A stretch of DNA of 64,000 bases from JBAXGW01 sp037139195. GTDB taxonomy: Bacteria; Bacteroidota; Bacteroidia; Bacteroidales; JAHJDW01. The stretch covers positions 6,644 to 70,643 of the forward strand of contig JBAXGW010000015.1 of assembly GCA_037139195.1 (NCBI GenBank), read 5' to 3'. The notes below the pieces were generated by a model. It made no database searches. It worked only from the letters and a program-made list of their open reading frames with translations, and was not told the origin of the DNA. Each line of letters starts with the position of its first letter. The first letter of the stretch is position 1. Position numbers and translations under genes: made by a program. Of this stretch, positions 8,604 through 18,300 are shown in pieces.

Positions 8604-10670
8604 TTAGCTCAAAGGAATATTTTCAACAAGAGTCGAATTTAAATCTTTGTTTTCTTGTTCAGTATTAAAGTCTACAGGTCTAGAACCAAAAATTAATTCT
8701 AAATCTTCTCTAAATATTACCTCATTTGTTAATAGTTTCTCAGCCAAAGTATGAACATTTTCTTTGTTATCAATCAGAATTTGTTTTGCTCTATTATAAG
8801 CTGTGCTAATTAATAAGCTTACCTCTTGGTCAATAACTTCTGCTGTATGTTCGCTATAAGGTTTCGAAAAAGAATATTCGTTTTGACCCGAAGAATCGTA
8901 GTAACTAATATTTCCAAGTTTATCGTTTAATCCGAAGAATGCGACCATTGAATATGCTTGTTTTGAAACTCTTTCTAAGTCGTTTAAAGCACCTGTAGAT
9001 ATTTCATTAAAAAACACTTCTTCTGCTGCTCTTCCACCTAGCGTAGCACACATTTCATCTAGTAGTTGCTCTTTAGTTGTTATTTGGCGTTCTTCGGGTA
9101 AATACCAGGCAGCTCCTAACGCTTTGCCTCTAGGAACAATGGTAACTTTTATAAGTGGATGTGCATATTTCAACATCCAACTTACAGCTGCATGACCCGA
9201 TTCATGATAAGCAATTGTTTTCTTTTCCTTTACTGATATTATTTTATTTCGTTTTTCTAAACCACCAATAATTCGATCAATTGCATCAAGAAAATCTTGT
9301 TTTTCAATCGACGTTTTGTTTTTTCTAGCTGCTATTAAAGCAGATTCATTACAAATATTGGCTATATCTGCACCCGAAAAACCAGGTGTTTGTTTAGCTA
9401 GAAAATCAATTTTAATTGATTCTAATTCGTATTTTAGTGGTTTTAAATGTACTGCAAAAATAGCTTTGCGTTCCTCTAAATCAGGTAATTCAACATGGAT
9501 TTGTCTGTCAAAGCGTCCAGGACGTAACAACGCTCTATCTAAAACGTCGGCACGGTTAGTAGCAGCTAAAATAATTACTCCTACGTTCGCTGTAAAGCCA
9601 TCCATTTCTGTTAAAAGTTGATTTAAGGTGTTTTCACGTTCATCGTTTCCACCAGTCATAGCATTTTTCCCTCTTGCACGACCAATTGCATCTATTTCAT
9701 CAATGAAAATAATACAAGGAGCTTTTTCTTTTGCTTGTTTGAATAAATCTCGAACACGCGATGCACCTACACCTACAAACATTTCTACAAAGTCAGAACC
9801 CGACATTGAGAAAAATGGAACTTGAGCTTCGCCAGCAACAGCTTTGGCTAGAAGTGTTTTTCCAGTTCCAGGAGGTCCTACAAGCAAGGCTCCTCTTGGA
9901 ATTTTACCACCTAAGTCTGTATATTTTTTTGGGTTTTTTAGGAAATCAACAATTTCCATTACTTCAACTTTGGCTTCTTCAAGTCCTGCAACATTTTCAA
10001 AAGTAGTTGTAACACTTGTGTTTTTGTCGTAAAGTGATGCTTTCGACTTCCCAAAATTAAATATTTGTCCAGCGCCGCCTCCGCCTCCGCCCATTCTGCG
10101 CATTATTAATACCCATACGCCAATTATTAGAGCTATTGGTAGTATTGTCCAAAATAAATCAGCAGTCCAATCTTTTCTTATAGCAGGAGCTATAGGAATG
10201 AAGTCATTAGCAATTATATTTTCTTTTTCTTCAGGTGTTTTACCAACAGTATCTTTGGCTAAAATTTTGTTTTGTGCGTCGTTAAGGTCTTTAGTAAACT
10301 CTTCAACAGTAATAAATTCTAACAGAAAATGAGGTCCTAAATTAGAAATGTTGCCCAATCCTTTTTCTGTTAGTGATTTATAAATTGTGTCAGTTTTCAT
10401 AGAATCTTGCTTAATATATATTTCGGCATATTCCTTATTAACAACTACAATTTTCTGAACATGGTGTTTTGCAAGCATTCTATTTGCAAAAATTTGCCAA
10501 TTTATTTTTTCAGGGCTGTTGCTCGTAGAATAAAACTGCATAGCTAAAAACACAACTGCAATTATCCCATAAACCCAATAAATACTGAATTTTGGTGCTT
10601 TTGGAAGTTTTCCCATTGGCTTATCTTTGTTTTTTTCTTTTGCTTCTTCCTTGTTATTATCTTTTTCCAT
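8604..10670 (-). CDS. ftsH: ATP-dependent zinc metalloprotease FtsH
   Basis: 688 residues. Transmembrane helices at about 29-48 and 172-190 enclose a periplasmic domain, followed by a Gly-rich linker (GGGGGG at 194-199). The AAA+ module has Walker A GPPGTGKT (265-272), Walker B IIFIDEID (about 320-327) and the second region of homology with RPGRFDRQ. The protease domain has the zinc motif HESGH (489-493). FtsH degrades membrane and short-lived cytoplasmic proteins and controls lipid A/phospholipid balance in other bacteria. It is co-transcribed with rsfS (9 nt upstream) and the LUD gene. Confidence 0.98.
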   Translation of the reverse strand: MEKDNNKEEAKEKNKDKPMGKLPKAPKFSIYWVYGIIAVVFLAMQFYSTSNSPEKINWQIFANRMLAKHHVQKIVVVNKEYAEIYIKQDSMKTDTIYKSLTEKGLGNISNLGPHFLLEFITVEEFTKDLNDAQNKILAKDTVGKTPEEKENIIANDFIPIAPAIRKDWTADLFWTILPIALIIGVWVLIMRRMGGGGGGAGQIFNFGKSKASLYDKNTSVTTTFENVAGLEEAKVEVMEIVDFLKNPKKYTDLGGKIPRGALLVGPPGTGKTLLAKAVAGEAQVPFFSMSGSDFVEMFVGVGASRVRDLFKQAKEKAPCIIFIDEIDAIGRARGKNAMTGGNDERENTLNQLLTEMDGFTANVGVIILAATNRADVLDRALLRPGRFDRQIHVELPDLEERKAIFAVHLKPLKYELESIKIDFLAKQTPGFSGADIANICNESALIAARKNKTSIEKQDFLDAIDRIIGGLEKRNKIISVKEKKTIAYHESGHAAVSWMLKYAHPLIKVTIVPRGKALGAAWYLPEERQITTKEQLLDEMCATLGGRAAEEVFFNEISTGALNDLERVSKQAYSMVAFFGLNDKLGNISYYDSSGQNEYSFSKPYSEHTAEVIDQEVSLLISTAYNRAKQILIDNKENVHTLAEKLLTNEVIFREDLELIFGSRPVDFNTEQENKDLNSTLVENIPLS

Positions 10671-10679
10671 CTGAGGTAA

Positions 10680-11366
10680 TTATTCTACGTTTTCGAATTT
10701 TTTAATTTCTGCATCTGCCCACAATTCTTCAATATTATAAAATTCTCTTTTTTCTTCTTGAAAAACATGTGCTACCACATCAACGTAATCAACTAAAACC
10801 CACTCTGCATTTTCGAAACCTTCTATATGCCAAGGTTTTTGACCAATATTTTTTCTTACATAATCTTCTACAGAATGAGCAATTGCATCAACTTGTGTGT
10901 TTGAAGCAGCATGGCATATAACAAAAAAGTCGCAGATTCTACTTCCAATTTTTCTTAAATCCATTACTACTACATCTTTTGCTTTTTTCTCATGCATAGC
11001 TGAAACTATAGTTCTAGCAAGTAATTGACTTTCTTCGATGTTTTCAGCTTTCTTTTTAACTGGAGCTTTTTTAGCTTCTTTGTTTGTTTTTACTGATAAT
11101 ACCGAAGCTTTAGTTGTTTTTGTTTTTACTTCTACTTTAACTTTTTTTGTTACAGTTTTTGGCGTTTTAGCTAAAGGTTTTATTTTTTCAGTTTCGGCTG
11201 TTTTTTCAGTTTTTTTTGCTTTACTAGCAGGTTTTACAGCTTCTTTTGCTTTAGCGCTTGGCTTCAAAATTTCTTTTGTTGCTACAGTTTTTGGGTTTTC
11301 TTTTTTTTGTTTTGCAGAAGTAGTTTTTTTTTCTTCTGATACTTTCTTTATAATTGACTTTGCCAT
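10680..11366 (-). CDS. rsfS: Ribosome silencing factor RsfS with long lysine-rich N-terminal extension
   Basis: 228 residues against about 110-130 for typical RsfS. The Iojap/RsfS domain occupies about 112-225 (VVVMDLRKIGSRICDFFVIC, then HIEGFENAEWVLVDYVDVVA). RsfS binds L14 on the 50S subunit and blocks subunit joining when nutrients are short. Residues 1-110 are almost only Lys, Ala, Thr, Val, Glu and Pro, with repeated AKKTEK/KAKEAVKP-type units resembling histone H1 or AlgP tails, presumably disordered and nucleic-acid binding. It is the first gene of a five-gene minus-strand operon and has a -7 box just upstream. Confidence 0.93.
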   Translation of the reverse strand: MAKSIIKKVSEEKKTTSAKQKKENPKTVATKEILKPSAKAKEAVKPASKAKKTEKTAETEKIKPLAKTPKTVTKKVKVEVKTKTTKASVLSVKTNKEAKKAPVKKKAENIEESQLLARTIVSAMHEKKAKDVVVMDLRKIGSRICDFFVICHAASNTQVDAIAHSVEDYVRKNIGQKPWHIEGFENAEWVLVDYVDVVAHVFQEEKREFYNIEELWADAEIKKFENVE

Positions 11367-11394
11367 TAAAATCTTCTTAAATTTTATTAAAAAA

Positions 11395-11402
11395 CAAAAA
11401 TA
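11395..11402 (-). promoter_or_regulatory. -7 box of the rsfS-ftsH-LUD-cdsA-psd operon
   Basis: On the minus strand TATTTTTG (TAnnTTTG) lies 28 nt before the rsfS ATG. Confidence 0.5.
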
Positions 11403-11444
11403 GTAAAAAAACAGATTAATAGCAATTACTTATTTAGATAGTTT

Positions 11445-14177
11445 TTAAATTGTTTCGAGTGTTATTAAAAGCTTCTTTTTATTTTCGAGTAATTTGCTTG
11501 GATTATTTATATAATCAATATGGTTAGGCGTAAGATTATACATGTTGTATAGCGTGTTTTCAAGGAATGAATTGGGTGATTTTTTTATTTTTTCTTTTAA
11601 AAGATTTAACAATTCAAAATCTTCAATTCCGTCTCTAATATTTATAAATCTAATTGATGGAAGCAGTTCGTTGTTTTTTCCCGGATAAATTAATTGACCG
11701 TCGCCATTGTATTTAGTCCAAGTAAAGCTATTCCAAGGAACATTTGGCCAACGTTTTCCTAGTTTTAGCGCTTCGATGGTTTGTTTATTATCTGATATTT
11801 CGGCAGGAGAGCCTATTGGTTCGGATTTAGACCAACAAACATTACTTTGCCATAAGATAGTTTCGTAGTATTTAAAGCCATCTATATTGTATTTACTGCC
11901 TTGCCAAAATAATATTCGGGGCTCTATAGCATTGGCATCTACAAAAAAGGTTGGATATGGCGGTGTAGTGCTCATTGTAACGCTCCACCATTGCTCTTGA
12001 TTAGGCTTTATGCATTTTTTTGCTTTTTCGGGCGTATAGTAGATGTTTATAGGCATCCACCAATCAATATAATCAGATAAACTTTCGTCATATTCTGTTG
12101 TAATAGCTATAGGAATGGTTTTATCAATTTTTCTTATTTTAGTGTGCATTGTTTTGAATAAACTATTGTAAAATTCTTTGTTTTGGTAGATTTGATTATA
12201 ATTCATTTCATCAAAAGCAAATAAATAGGCATATTTCTTAAAATTATTACTGTTTAGTGTTTTAATATCCTTTTTGAATTCTTTTTCGAATTTTGGGTAT
12301 GATATGCTATCTGAATTAGTAATTGGTCTGTAATATCCAATGCAAAATGCTTTTGAACCTCTATCAATTAAGTAATTCCAATCTTCAAATGGAGGGAAAA
12401 GTTTGCCATATCTATTTAATTCGGTAGGTGTTGCTCGAAGGCTTAAAAAAAAGTCGTAGATTTTTTTTCGTTCATTAAAAGGCAAATTGTATATTCCATA
12501 ATACCATTGATAAAGTTCATAGTTGAAGCTAAATCCTGTTTTCAGTTTGTTGTTTTTTGGATAAATAACATTGTAAACATTGATTCTAATTTTACAATTT
12601 TGGCGAAATATCTTGTTTTTTGAGTCTTTTGCTGAAATTTCAATAGGTAATATATATTGCCCTCTTTTTATATTTTCAGGGATGAATATACTGATCCAAA
12701 ACGAATTAACTTTATTTTTTGAAATTGCTATTGAATAATTTTTTTCTTTAAATAAACCTGAATTAGAATCAAATTCCATAGTCATTAAAGGGTCAATATA
12801 TTCTCCAGAGCGAGGTGTTGTATATACTGGCGGACGGCAATTGATCCATCCTGCTTGATAGCATTTGATGTTTGAAGCAGGAAATTGAGAGTTGCCCAAT
12901 TTTATTGTAATATCATGCAAGTCTACATCAGAATAGGTTAATAATTGGAAGTTTTCATATTCTCCTTTTGCAACTTCCATTGTGAAGTTTGAATCAGCTA
13001 AAGGTAAATCTGAGCCATCAGGGTTTGGCTTATAAATGGAATGAAAAGGGTAGACAATAAAACTATCGTTATTTGTTGGGAAATTTGACTTGTAAGAATT
13101 TTTAATTTCTTTTAAATGAAAGGTTGTTAGTTGCTCCGAATAAAAATATTTTAGTTTTCCAAAAGGATTATTAAATTTAAATTCTGATTTTAATGAATTT
13201 AAATTTGAACCAATTGAATCAAAAAATGCAATTCTTTCCATTGGCTTTATTCTTGCATTTTTATCATTAATAATTTTCATCGTTTCCTTTGCCGAAAAAA
13301 CATTAAACTTAAGTACACTCGAATCTATCCATAATAATGATAAAACTAAAAATGTAATTGAAATTATAAAGTATTTTATATTCGGTTTAAACCTGAATTT
13401 TGATTCATAGAAAAAGCCGGCAAAGCTTATAATTATTATAATTACAGTTAAATAGTTGGCTCCAATTGACCAAAGTATAAAAAATTCGTTATAGTAATTA
13501 AAAAGGCTTTCTATGCTGATTAAACCTTTTATAATTCCTTTTAGGTTTCCAATGTTTTCAACTCTCAGAATTAGAAGTGAAAGAATAATAAACATAATAG
13601 TGATGAGTCTGCTTAGATACTTGTTAATTTTTCTTTTATCAAACATTAGAACTGTTAATATTGCCAAAATATTCACAAATGAAAAGAAAAAGCTATTTGT
13701 TGAAAAATTAAAAAATATCGGAAGGAAAACAAATGGAATTAGGATTAAATATTTTTTTTCAATTGAAAAAACAGGGGAAAACAGGGATTTCCAAAATTCT
13801 AAAATATTGTTTTGATTAAAAGGATTTGTAATTCTATTTAATTTGTTATAACCAGCAAAAATTATTAGTGCATTTAAAATATTAATATAACCTAAAACAA
13901 TAAATACTAATTCGAGTGTATTTGAAAATGTGAAAATCCATGCTTGAACAAAATTCATAGAAATGCATCTTGAACCTTCTAGAAGTGTAATTTCCAAAAA
14001 TTGCGATAAAATATGTAATTGAAATAAGCCTAAAGAAATTTTAAAAAAACCAAGTGAAAAGGGTTCTTTATTTTTGATATTAACATTTGACAAAATAAAA
14101 ATCTTTGGAAAAATATTCCTAAGAAAGGTAACAGTCAGTACAACAATTAATAGAATAACAGGATTGTTAAGCAACAT
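11445..14177 (-). CDS. Polytopic membrane protein fused to a DUF4091 (GH123-like) domain
   Basis: 910 residues. The first third (about 1-330) is a membrane domain with roughly eight to ten helices (for example VILLIVVLTVTFLRNIF, YLTVIIIIISFAGFFY, YFIISITFLVLSLLWI). Residues about 400-560 form a beta-rich region (EYENFQLLTYSDVDLHDITI). The rest resembles DUF4091/GH123-like glycoside hydrolases, with a Phe-Asp-Glu-Met acidic pair at about 655-658 where GH123 enzymes keep their catalytic Asp-Glu, and a C-terminal SIRFINIRDGIEDFELLNLL typical of DUF4091. DUF4091 proteins are usually secreted and lack such a membrane domain. Substrate unknown. It follows the acyltransferase gene by 9 nt, suggesting a two-gene unit concerned with envelope lipid or glycan. 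Confidence 0.78.
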   Translation of the reverse strand: MLLNNPVILLIVVLTVTFLRNIFPKIFILSNVNIKNKEPFSLGFFKISLGLFQLHILSQFLEITLLEGSRCISMNFVQAWIFTFSNTLELVFIVLGYINILNALIIFAGYNKLNRITNPFNQNNILEFWKSLFSPVFSIEKKYLILIPFVFLPIFFNFSTNSFFFSFVNILAILTVLMFDKRKINKYLSRLITIMFIILSLLILRVENIGNLKGIIKGLISIESLFNYYNEFFILWSIGANYLTVIIIIISFAGFFYESKFRFKPNIKYFIISITFLVLSLLWIDSSVLKFNVFSAKETMKIINDKNARIKPMERIAFFDSIGSNLNSLKSEFKFNNPFGKLKYFYSEQLTTFHLKEIKNSYKSNFPTNNDSFIVYPFHSIYKPNPDGSDLPLADSNFTMEVAKGEYENFQLLTYSDVDLHDITIKLGNSQFPASNIKCYQAGWINCRPPVYTTPRSGEYIDPLMTMEFDSNSGLFKEKNYSIAISKNKVNSFWISIFIPENIKRGQYILPIEISAKDSKNKIFRQNCKIRINVYNVIYPKNNKLKTGFSFNYELYQWYYGIYNLPFNERKKIYDFFLSLRATPTELNRYGKLFPPFEDWNYLIDRGSKAFCIGYYRPITNSDSISYPKFEKEFKKDIKTLNSNNFKKYAYLFAFDEMNYNQIYQNKEFYNSLFKTMHTKIRKIDKTIPIAITTEYDESLSDYIDWWMPINIYYTPEKAKKCIKPNQEQWWSVTMSTTPPYPTFFVDANAIEPRILFWQGSKYNIDGFKYYETILWQSNVCWSKSEPIGSPAEISDNKQTIEALKLGKRWPNVPWNSFTWTKYNGDGQLIYPGKNNELLPSIRFINIRDGIEDFELLNLLKEKIKKSPNSFLENTLYNMYNLTPNHIDYINNPSKLLENKKKLLITLETI

Positions 14178-14186
14178 ACTACTATA

Positions 14187-14756
14187 CTATTTATTTCTGT
14201 ATATTTCTGATAGGTTAAAGTTTTCTGGAAATTTTGCAGTTTTATCTTTGTAGAAATCTGTTATTTTTTGAAAATCTTCCTCATAATTTCCTGTTGGATG
14301 AAAAATGAAACCTACGCCACCTTCTTTTTTTTCGTAGTTTAGATAAGATACAACAATAGGTACTTTTGCTTCATAAGAAATATGATAATATCCTTTTTTC
14401 CATGTTTTCACAAGTTTTCGGGTTCCTTCAGGCGTTATTAAAAGGTAAAAGCGTTTTCTTTTTGCTAAACTTTCTATAGAATCTTTTACTATTGTGTTTT
14501 TTTTTCTGTCAACGGGATAGCCACCCATTGCTTTTAAGAAGATTCCCATTGGGAAAAAGAAAAGTTCTTTTTTTATTAAAAAAGTTACTTTTGGAATTCC
14601 AAGTGTATAAAATGCGGCTCTGCCAATAATAAAATCGGAGTTAGATGTATGAGGGGCAGCAATTATAACGCATTTTTTTATGTCAGAAGGGAAAGTGCCT
14701 TTAATTTTCCAACCTATTGCTTTTAAATATAGCTTTGAAATAAATTTAAGAATCAT
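14187..14756 (-). CDS. 1-acyl-glycerol-3-phosphate acyltransferase-like (PlsC family)
   Basis: 189 residues, shorter than full PlsC (about 240). The catalytic HX4D motif is HTSNSD (His36, Asp41); the acceptor-binding block reads ITPEGTRK and block IV PIVVSYLNY is present. Members transfer acyl chains to lysophosphatidic acid or related lysolipids at the membrane. The gene heads a likely two-gene unit with the DUF4091 fusion (9-nt gap). Its ATG lies only 4 nt after a TATTTTTG -7 box, so the mRNA may have almost no leader. The acceptor lipid cannot be assigned. Confidence 0.85.
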   Translation of the reverse strand: MILKFISKLYLKAIGWKIKGTFPSDIKKCVIIAAPHTSNSDFIIGRAAFYTLGIPKVTFLIKKELFFFPMGIFLKAMGGYPVDRKKNTIVKDSIESLAKRKRFYLLITPEGTRKLVKTWKKGYYHISYEAKVPIVVSYLNYEKKEGGVGFIFHPTGNYEEDFQKITDFYKDKTAKFPENFNLSEIYRNK

Positions 14757-14760
14757 ACTA

Positions 14761-14768
14761 CAAAAATA
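14761..14768 (-). promoter_or_regulatory. -7 box directly upstream of the acyltransferase ATG
   Basis: TATTTTTG on the minus strand, 4 nt before the ATG at 14756. Transcription would start at or next to the start codon, implying a leaderless or near-leaderless message. Confidence 0.45.
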
Positions 14769-14786
14769 TTGTATTTTTTTTTAAAA

Positions 14787-14818
14787 TTTGGATTTTATCT
14801 TAAAAATAACATTCTTTG
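14787..14818 (+). promoter_or_regulatory. Candidate promoter of cyclophilin gene
   Basis: TTTG at 14787-14790, a 20-nt spacer and ATTCTTTG at 14811-14818. Spacing and the TTTG half fit the Bacteroidota consensus but the TA is inverted to AT. Confidence 0.4.
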
Positions 14819-14839
14819 TATAATTAAAAATTAATATTT

Positions 14840-15277
14840 ATGAAAACAGCAGAAATACATACCCCAAAAGGTATAATGAAAGTTAAATTTTATGAAGAAG
14901 ATGCTCCTGGAACAGTAGCAAATTTCGTTAAACTAGCAAAAGAAGGATTTTATGATGGGTTAAACTTTCATAGAGTTATACCAGATTTTGTAATACAAGG
15001 TGGATGTCCAAATGGAACTGGTGCAGGTGGACCTGGATATTCAATTAAATGTGAATTGAATGGCAATAACCAGTATCACGACAGAGGTGTTCTTTCAATG
15101 GCTCATGCAGGAAGAAATACAGGAGGTTCGCAATTCTTTATTTGTCATAGCAGACAAAACACTCAGCATTTAGATCGTCAACATACTGTGTTTGGTAAAG
15201 TTTATGAAGGACTTGAGGTTATTGACCAGATAAGAGTAGGTGATGACATTGATAAAATTGTTATCATAGAAGAATAA
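14840..15277 (+). CDS. Peptidyl-prolyl cis-trans isomerase, cyclophilin type
   Basis: 145 residues, a single small cyclophilin domain without signal peptide, so cytoplasmic (PpiB-like). The core motifs are present: FHRVIPDFVIQGGCP (active-site Arg and Phe), RNTGGSQFFICHS and HTVFGKVYEGLEVID. The usual active-site Trp is replaced by His (TQHLDRQHTVFG), common in bacterial forms. It speeds proline isomerisation during folding. It is monocistronic, followed by a strong palindromic terminator shared with the convergent subtilase gene. Confidence 0.96.
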   Translation: MKTAEIHTPKGIMKVKFYEEDAPGTVANFVKLAKEGFYDGLNFHRVIPDFVIQGGCPNGTGAGGPGYSIKCELNGNNQYHDRGVLSMAHAGRNTGGSQFFICHSRQNTQHLDRQHTVFGKVYEGLEVIDQIRVGDDIDKIVIIEE

Positions 15278-15284
15278 AAAAAAC

Positions 15285-15326
15285 AAAAAAAGGAGGCTTT
15301 TCAAATTTGAAAAGCCTCCTTTTTTT
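15285..15326. terminator. Perfect 42-nt palindromic bidirectional terminator
   Basis: Two 18-nt arms (15285-15302 and 15309-15326, core AGGAGGCTTTTC) flank AAATTT, which is itself self-complementary. A-runs on the left and T-runs on the right give U-tracts in both directions. It serves the cyclophilin gene (plus) and the subtilase gene (minus). Confidence 0.9.
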
Positions 15327-15339
15327 GTGCTTTGATTAA

Positions 15340-18300
15340 TTATTCAACAATAAGTTTTTCGGAATAAGTTTCATTATTAATTCTGATTTTAACAAAATAC
15401 ATGCCTTTATTAAATGATGAACAGTTAATTGTTGTTTTGTATTCATTTAATTTAGAATTAATTTGTTCAGAAAATAATAAACTTCCAAGCATATTGTAAA
15501 TAGAAATATTTCCGCTATTATTATTTATATTGTTAATTGTAATATTAACATTATTCTTTGTTGGGTTTGGGAAAATACTAACATTGTTAGAATTAAAGTT
15601 AGCATCATTAATACCAACACTTACAAGTGTGTCATCTGACATTGGAGATGGACATCCACCAGTAGTAACAATAACAGAGTATGTTCCAGATTGAGTTGGA
15701 GTATAATTTTTAGAAGTAGCTCCTTGAATAATAACATTGTTCCTGTACCATTGATTCCCGAGGATAACACTTGAAGCTAAAAATGTTCCATTCCAAGTTA
15801 TTGTTGGTTTTGCTGGTGTTGGTTTAACTGTAATTTGTTCCGATGAAGAAAGTGCTGAGCAAGTGTTGTTGTTTGTAACCTCAACATAATAGCTTCCCGA
15901 TTCGGTTGCATCAAAAGCATTTGATGTCTGATTTGGAATAATGGTATCATTTTTATACCACACATAGGAAGCTCCAGCTATATTGCTTGCTGTAATAGTT
16001 GCGGTTTCGCCATCACAAATTACATTTGTGTCGCTAACAGTTAATGTTACCGAAGGCAATGGATTTACATTTATTGCAATTTCATTGCTAAGGATGCTGC
16101 ATCCTTTGTTAGATTTAATTTCTACGCTATAATTTCCAGTTGTTGAAGTAATTAATGAAACTCCAGTTTGATTCGCAATTTCATTTCCCCCTTTAAACCA
16201 TTTATAAGTGTAATTTCCAGTTGGAGCATTTAAAACTGCTTGCCCACCCATGCAGAAACTTAGAGGATCTGAAGTAGCTAGTGTGTTCTGAGGTAATGGA
16301 TTTACAAAAACAACAACTGAATCAACAGCTAAACCACAACCACCAGTAGCAGTTACGATATAGGTTGTAGTAGTAGTTGGATTAACTATATTTTGTTGAT
16401 TGTTAATTTGATTATTCCATTGATACGAGCTGCCGCCATTTGCTGTTAGAGTAGTACTTTCTCCATTGCAAATTTCTACATCCTGACCTGCACTGGCAGT
16501 TGCAGTATTTGTTAATGTTAAAATCATTGTGTCTTTTGTTATTCCACAAGTTGAGTATGCAGTGAGAACTATTTCATGAGTAGTTTCTACGGTATTGTTA
16601 GTGTTATATACTGTATTTATTGATTTAGCATCTGCAAAGGTTGCAGTAGTATTATCTGTAGTCCACAATACAGAATCTGCTCCAACTGCTATCCCGTTTA
16701 AAGAAAAGTTATTAGCAGCGCATATTTGATTGTCAGGACCAGCATTAGCTGTAGCAGCAGTATTAATTTGTATGTCGATGCCATTATCAGCACTTGTATA
16801 TGCTGGAGTTGAACTTAGAACTCTAACTCTGTATTGAGATCCAGCAGATGTATTTGCAGGAATAACTGCTGCAATAGTGTCAGTAACATTACTATTTAAT
16901 GTTCCAATGTTGATTGGATTAGTAAAGCTGCCATTTGCATCCGAGAGTTGAGCAGTATATTGGTTTCCACTTGTAAAGTTTGTTAATAATCTAACTGCAA
17001 CATTTATAGGATCGCCCGCACAAACAGCGTTATTTAAAGATTTTACTTGCATAATACCTTTCCACTTATACATGCCTTCGGTTGTTTCATCAAGATTATA
17101 TCCGCCAGCCCAGCCAGTGTTAATATCTAAAAATTTAACATTAGTATATTGAGTTGTATCAATTACAGTCCAAGTTTGACCATAGTCAAAACTAAAAGCA
17201 GAGCCATGTTCATTAGGTTGATAGCTGTTTCCGATACAGACAAGCATTCCTGGTTTTCCTGGTACAGCATCAATTCCGCCTTTCCAATATGTGCCCGTTG
17301 GGGTTACTGTTGTCCAAGTTTCGCCACCATCATGTGTAACTTTCATTGCAAATGTTGTTAACGTATTAGTAGTTTGGTCATAAGTTAATTGTTGAACAAT
17401 GCCATTTAAATTGTCGTTGAATGCAATTTTATTACATTCAGGTAAGCCTGTAGCATATTTTGTCCATGTTACTCCTTTGTCAATTGAACGAAGAATGCTT
17501 CCTTTATTTGTTGGCCACCACATAGTATCTCCAACAACGTCAAATTCACCCGTAAATCCAAATTCGCCACTTACACTTGTCGGAGTATTAGCTTGAGAAA
17601 TTCTTACCCAATTATCGCCACCATCTGTAGTTGTATACATTTCATAATATCCTCCAGTTGGATCTCCCATGCAATAACCATTGTTAGCATCCCAGAAATA
17701 AACAAAATTTGGAAAAGCAGCAGCATCTGTGAAAATTGCAGTCGGTTGTTTTGTCCAAGTTACGCCACCATTTATTGTTTTGTAAATTCCGCCGCCACCA
17801 GGGTTTGCAGTATTGTTGTTATACATAGCAGCCCAAGCAATTTGATCTGAAATAGCATGTATATCTGAAACAACATAAGTTGCCGGAACTCCTGTTATTG
17901 ATCCTGGAGTCCATGTATTTCCGCCATCAATTGTTCGTGTAAAATCAAAAGTATTAAAATCTGCAGTAGTTTGCGCTGCGCCATTAAATGCTCCAGCCCA
18001 AACGATGTTTTTATCTACAATTGAAATTACATTTATCCCTCTAAATTGTTCTGTAAATGCCGATGATTGTTCAATCCATCCGCTTGAAGAAGGGGCTCTA
18101 ACAGTAATAAATCCATGTTTAACTTCTACAGCTGTATCTGTTGCTGTAGTTATAGTTAAAGTAACATCATAAAAGCCGGATGTTGTATATTTTATGCCTT
18201 GTGGGTTTTGTAAGGTTGAAGTAGAAGGATTTCCACCTGGAAAATTCCATTTCCAAGTTATAGGATTACCAATACTTTGGTCTTGGAAATTTATTAATCC

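Noticed and set aside
9316..10032. Plus-strand frames opposite ftsH
   Set aside because: Shadows of the conserved AAA+ coding region; no ribosome-binding site or domain.
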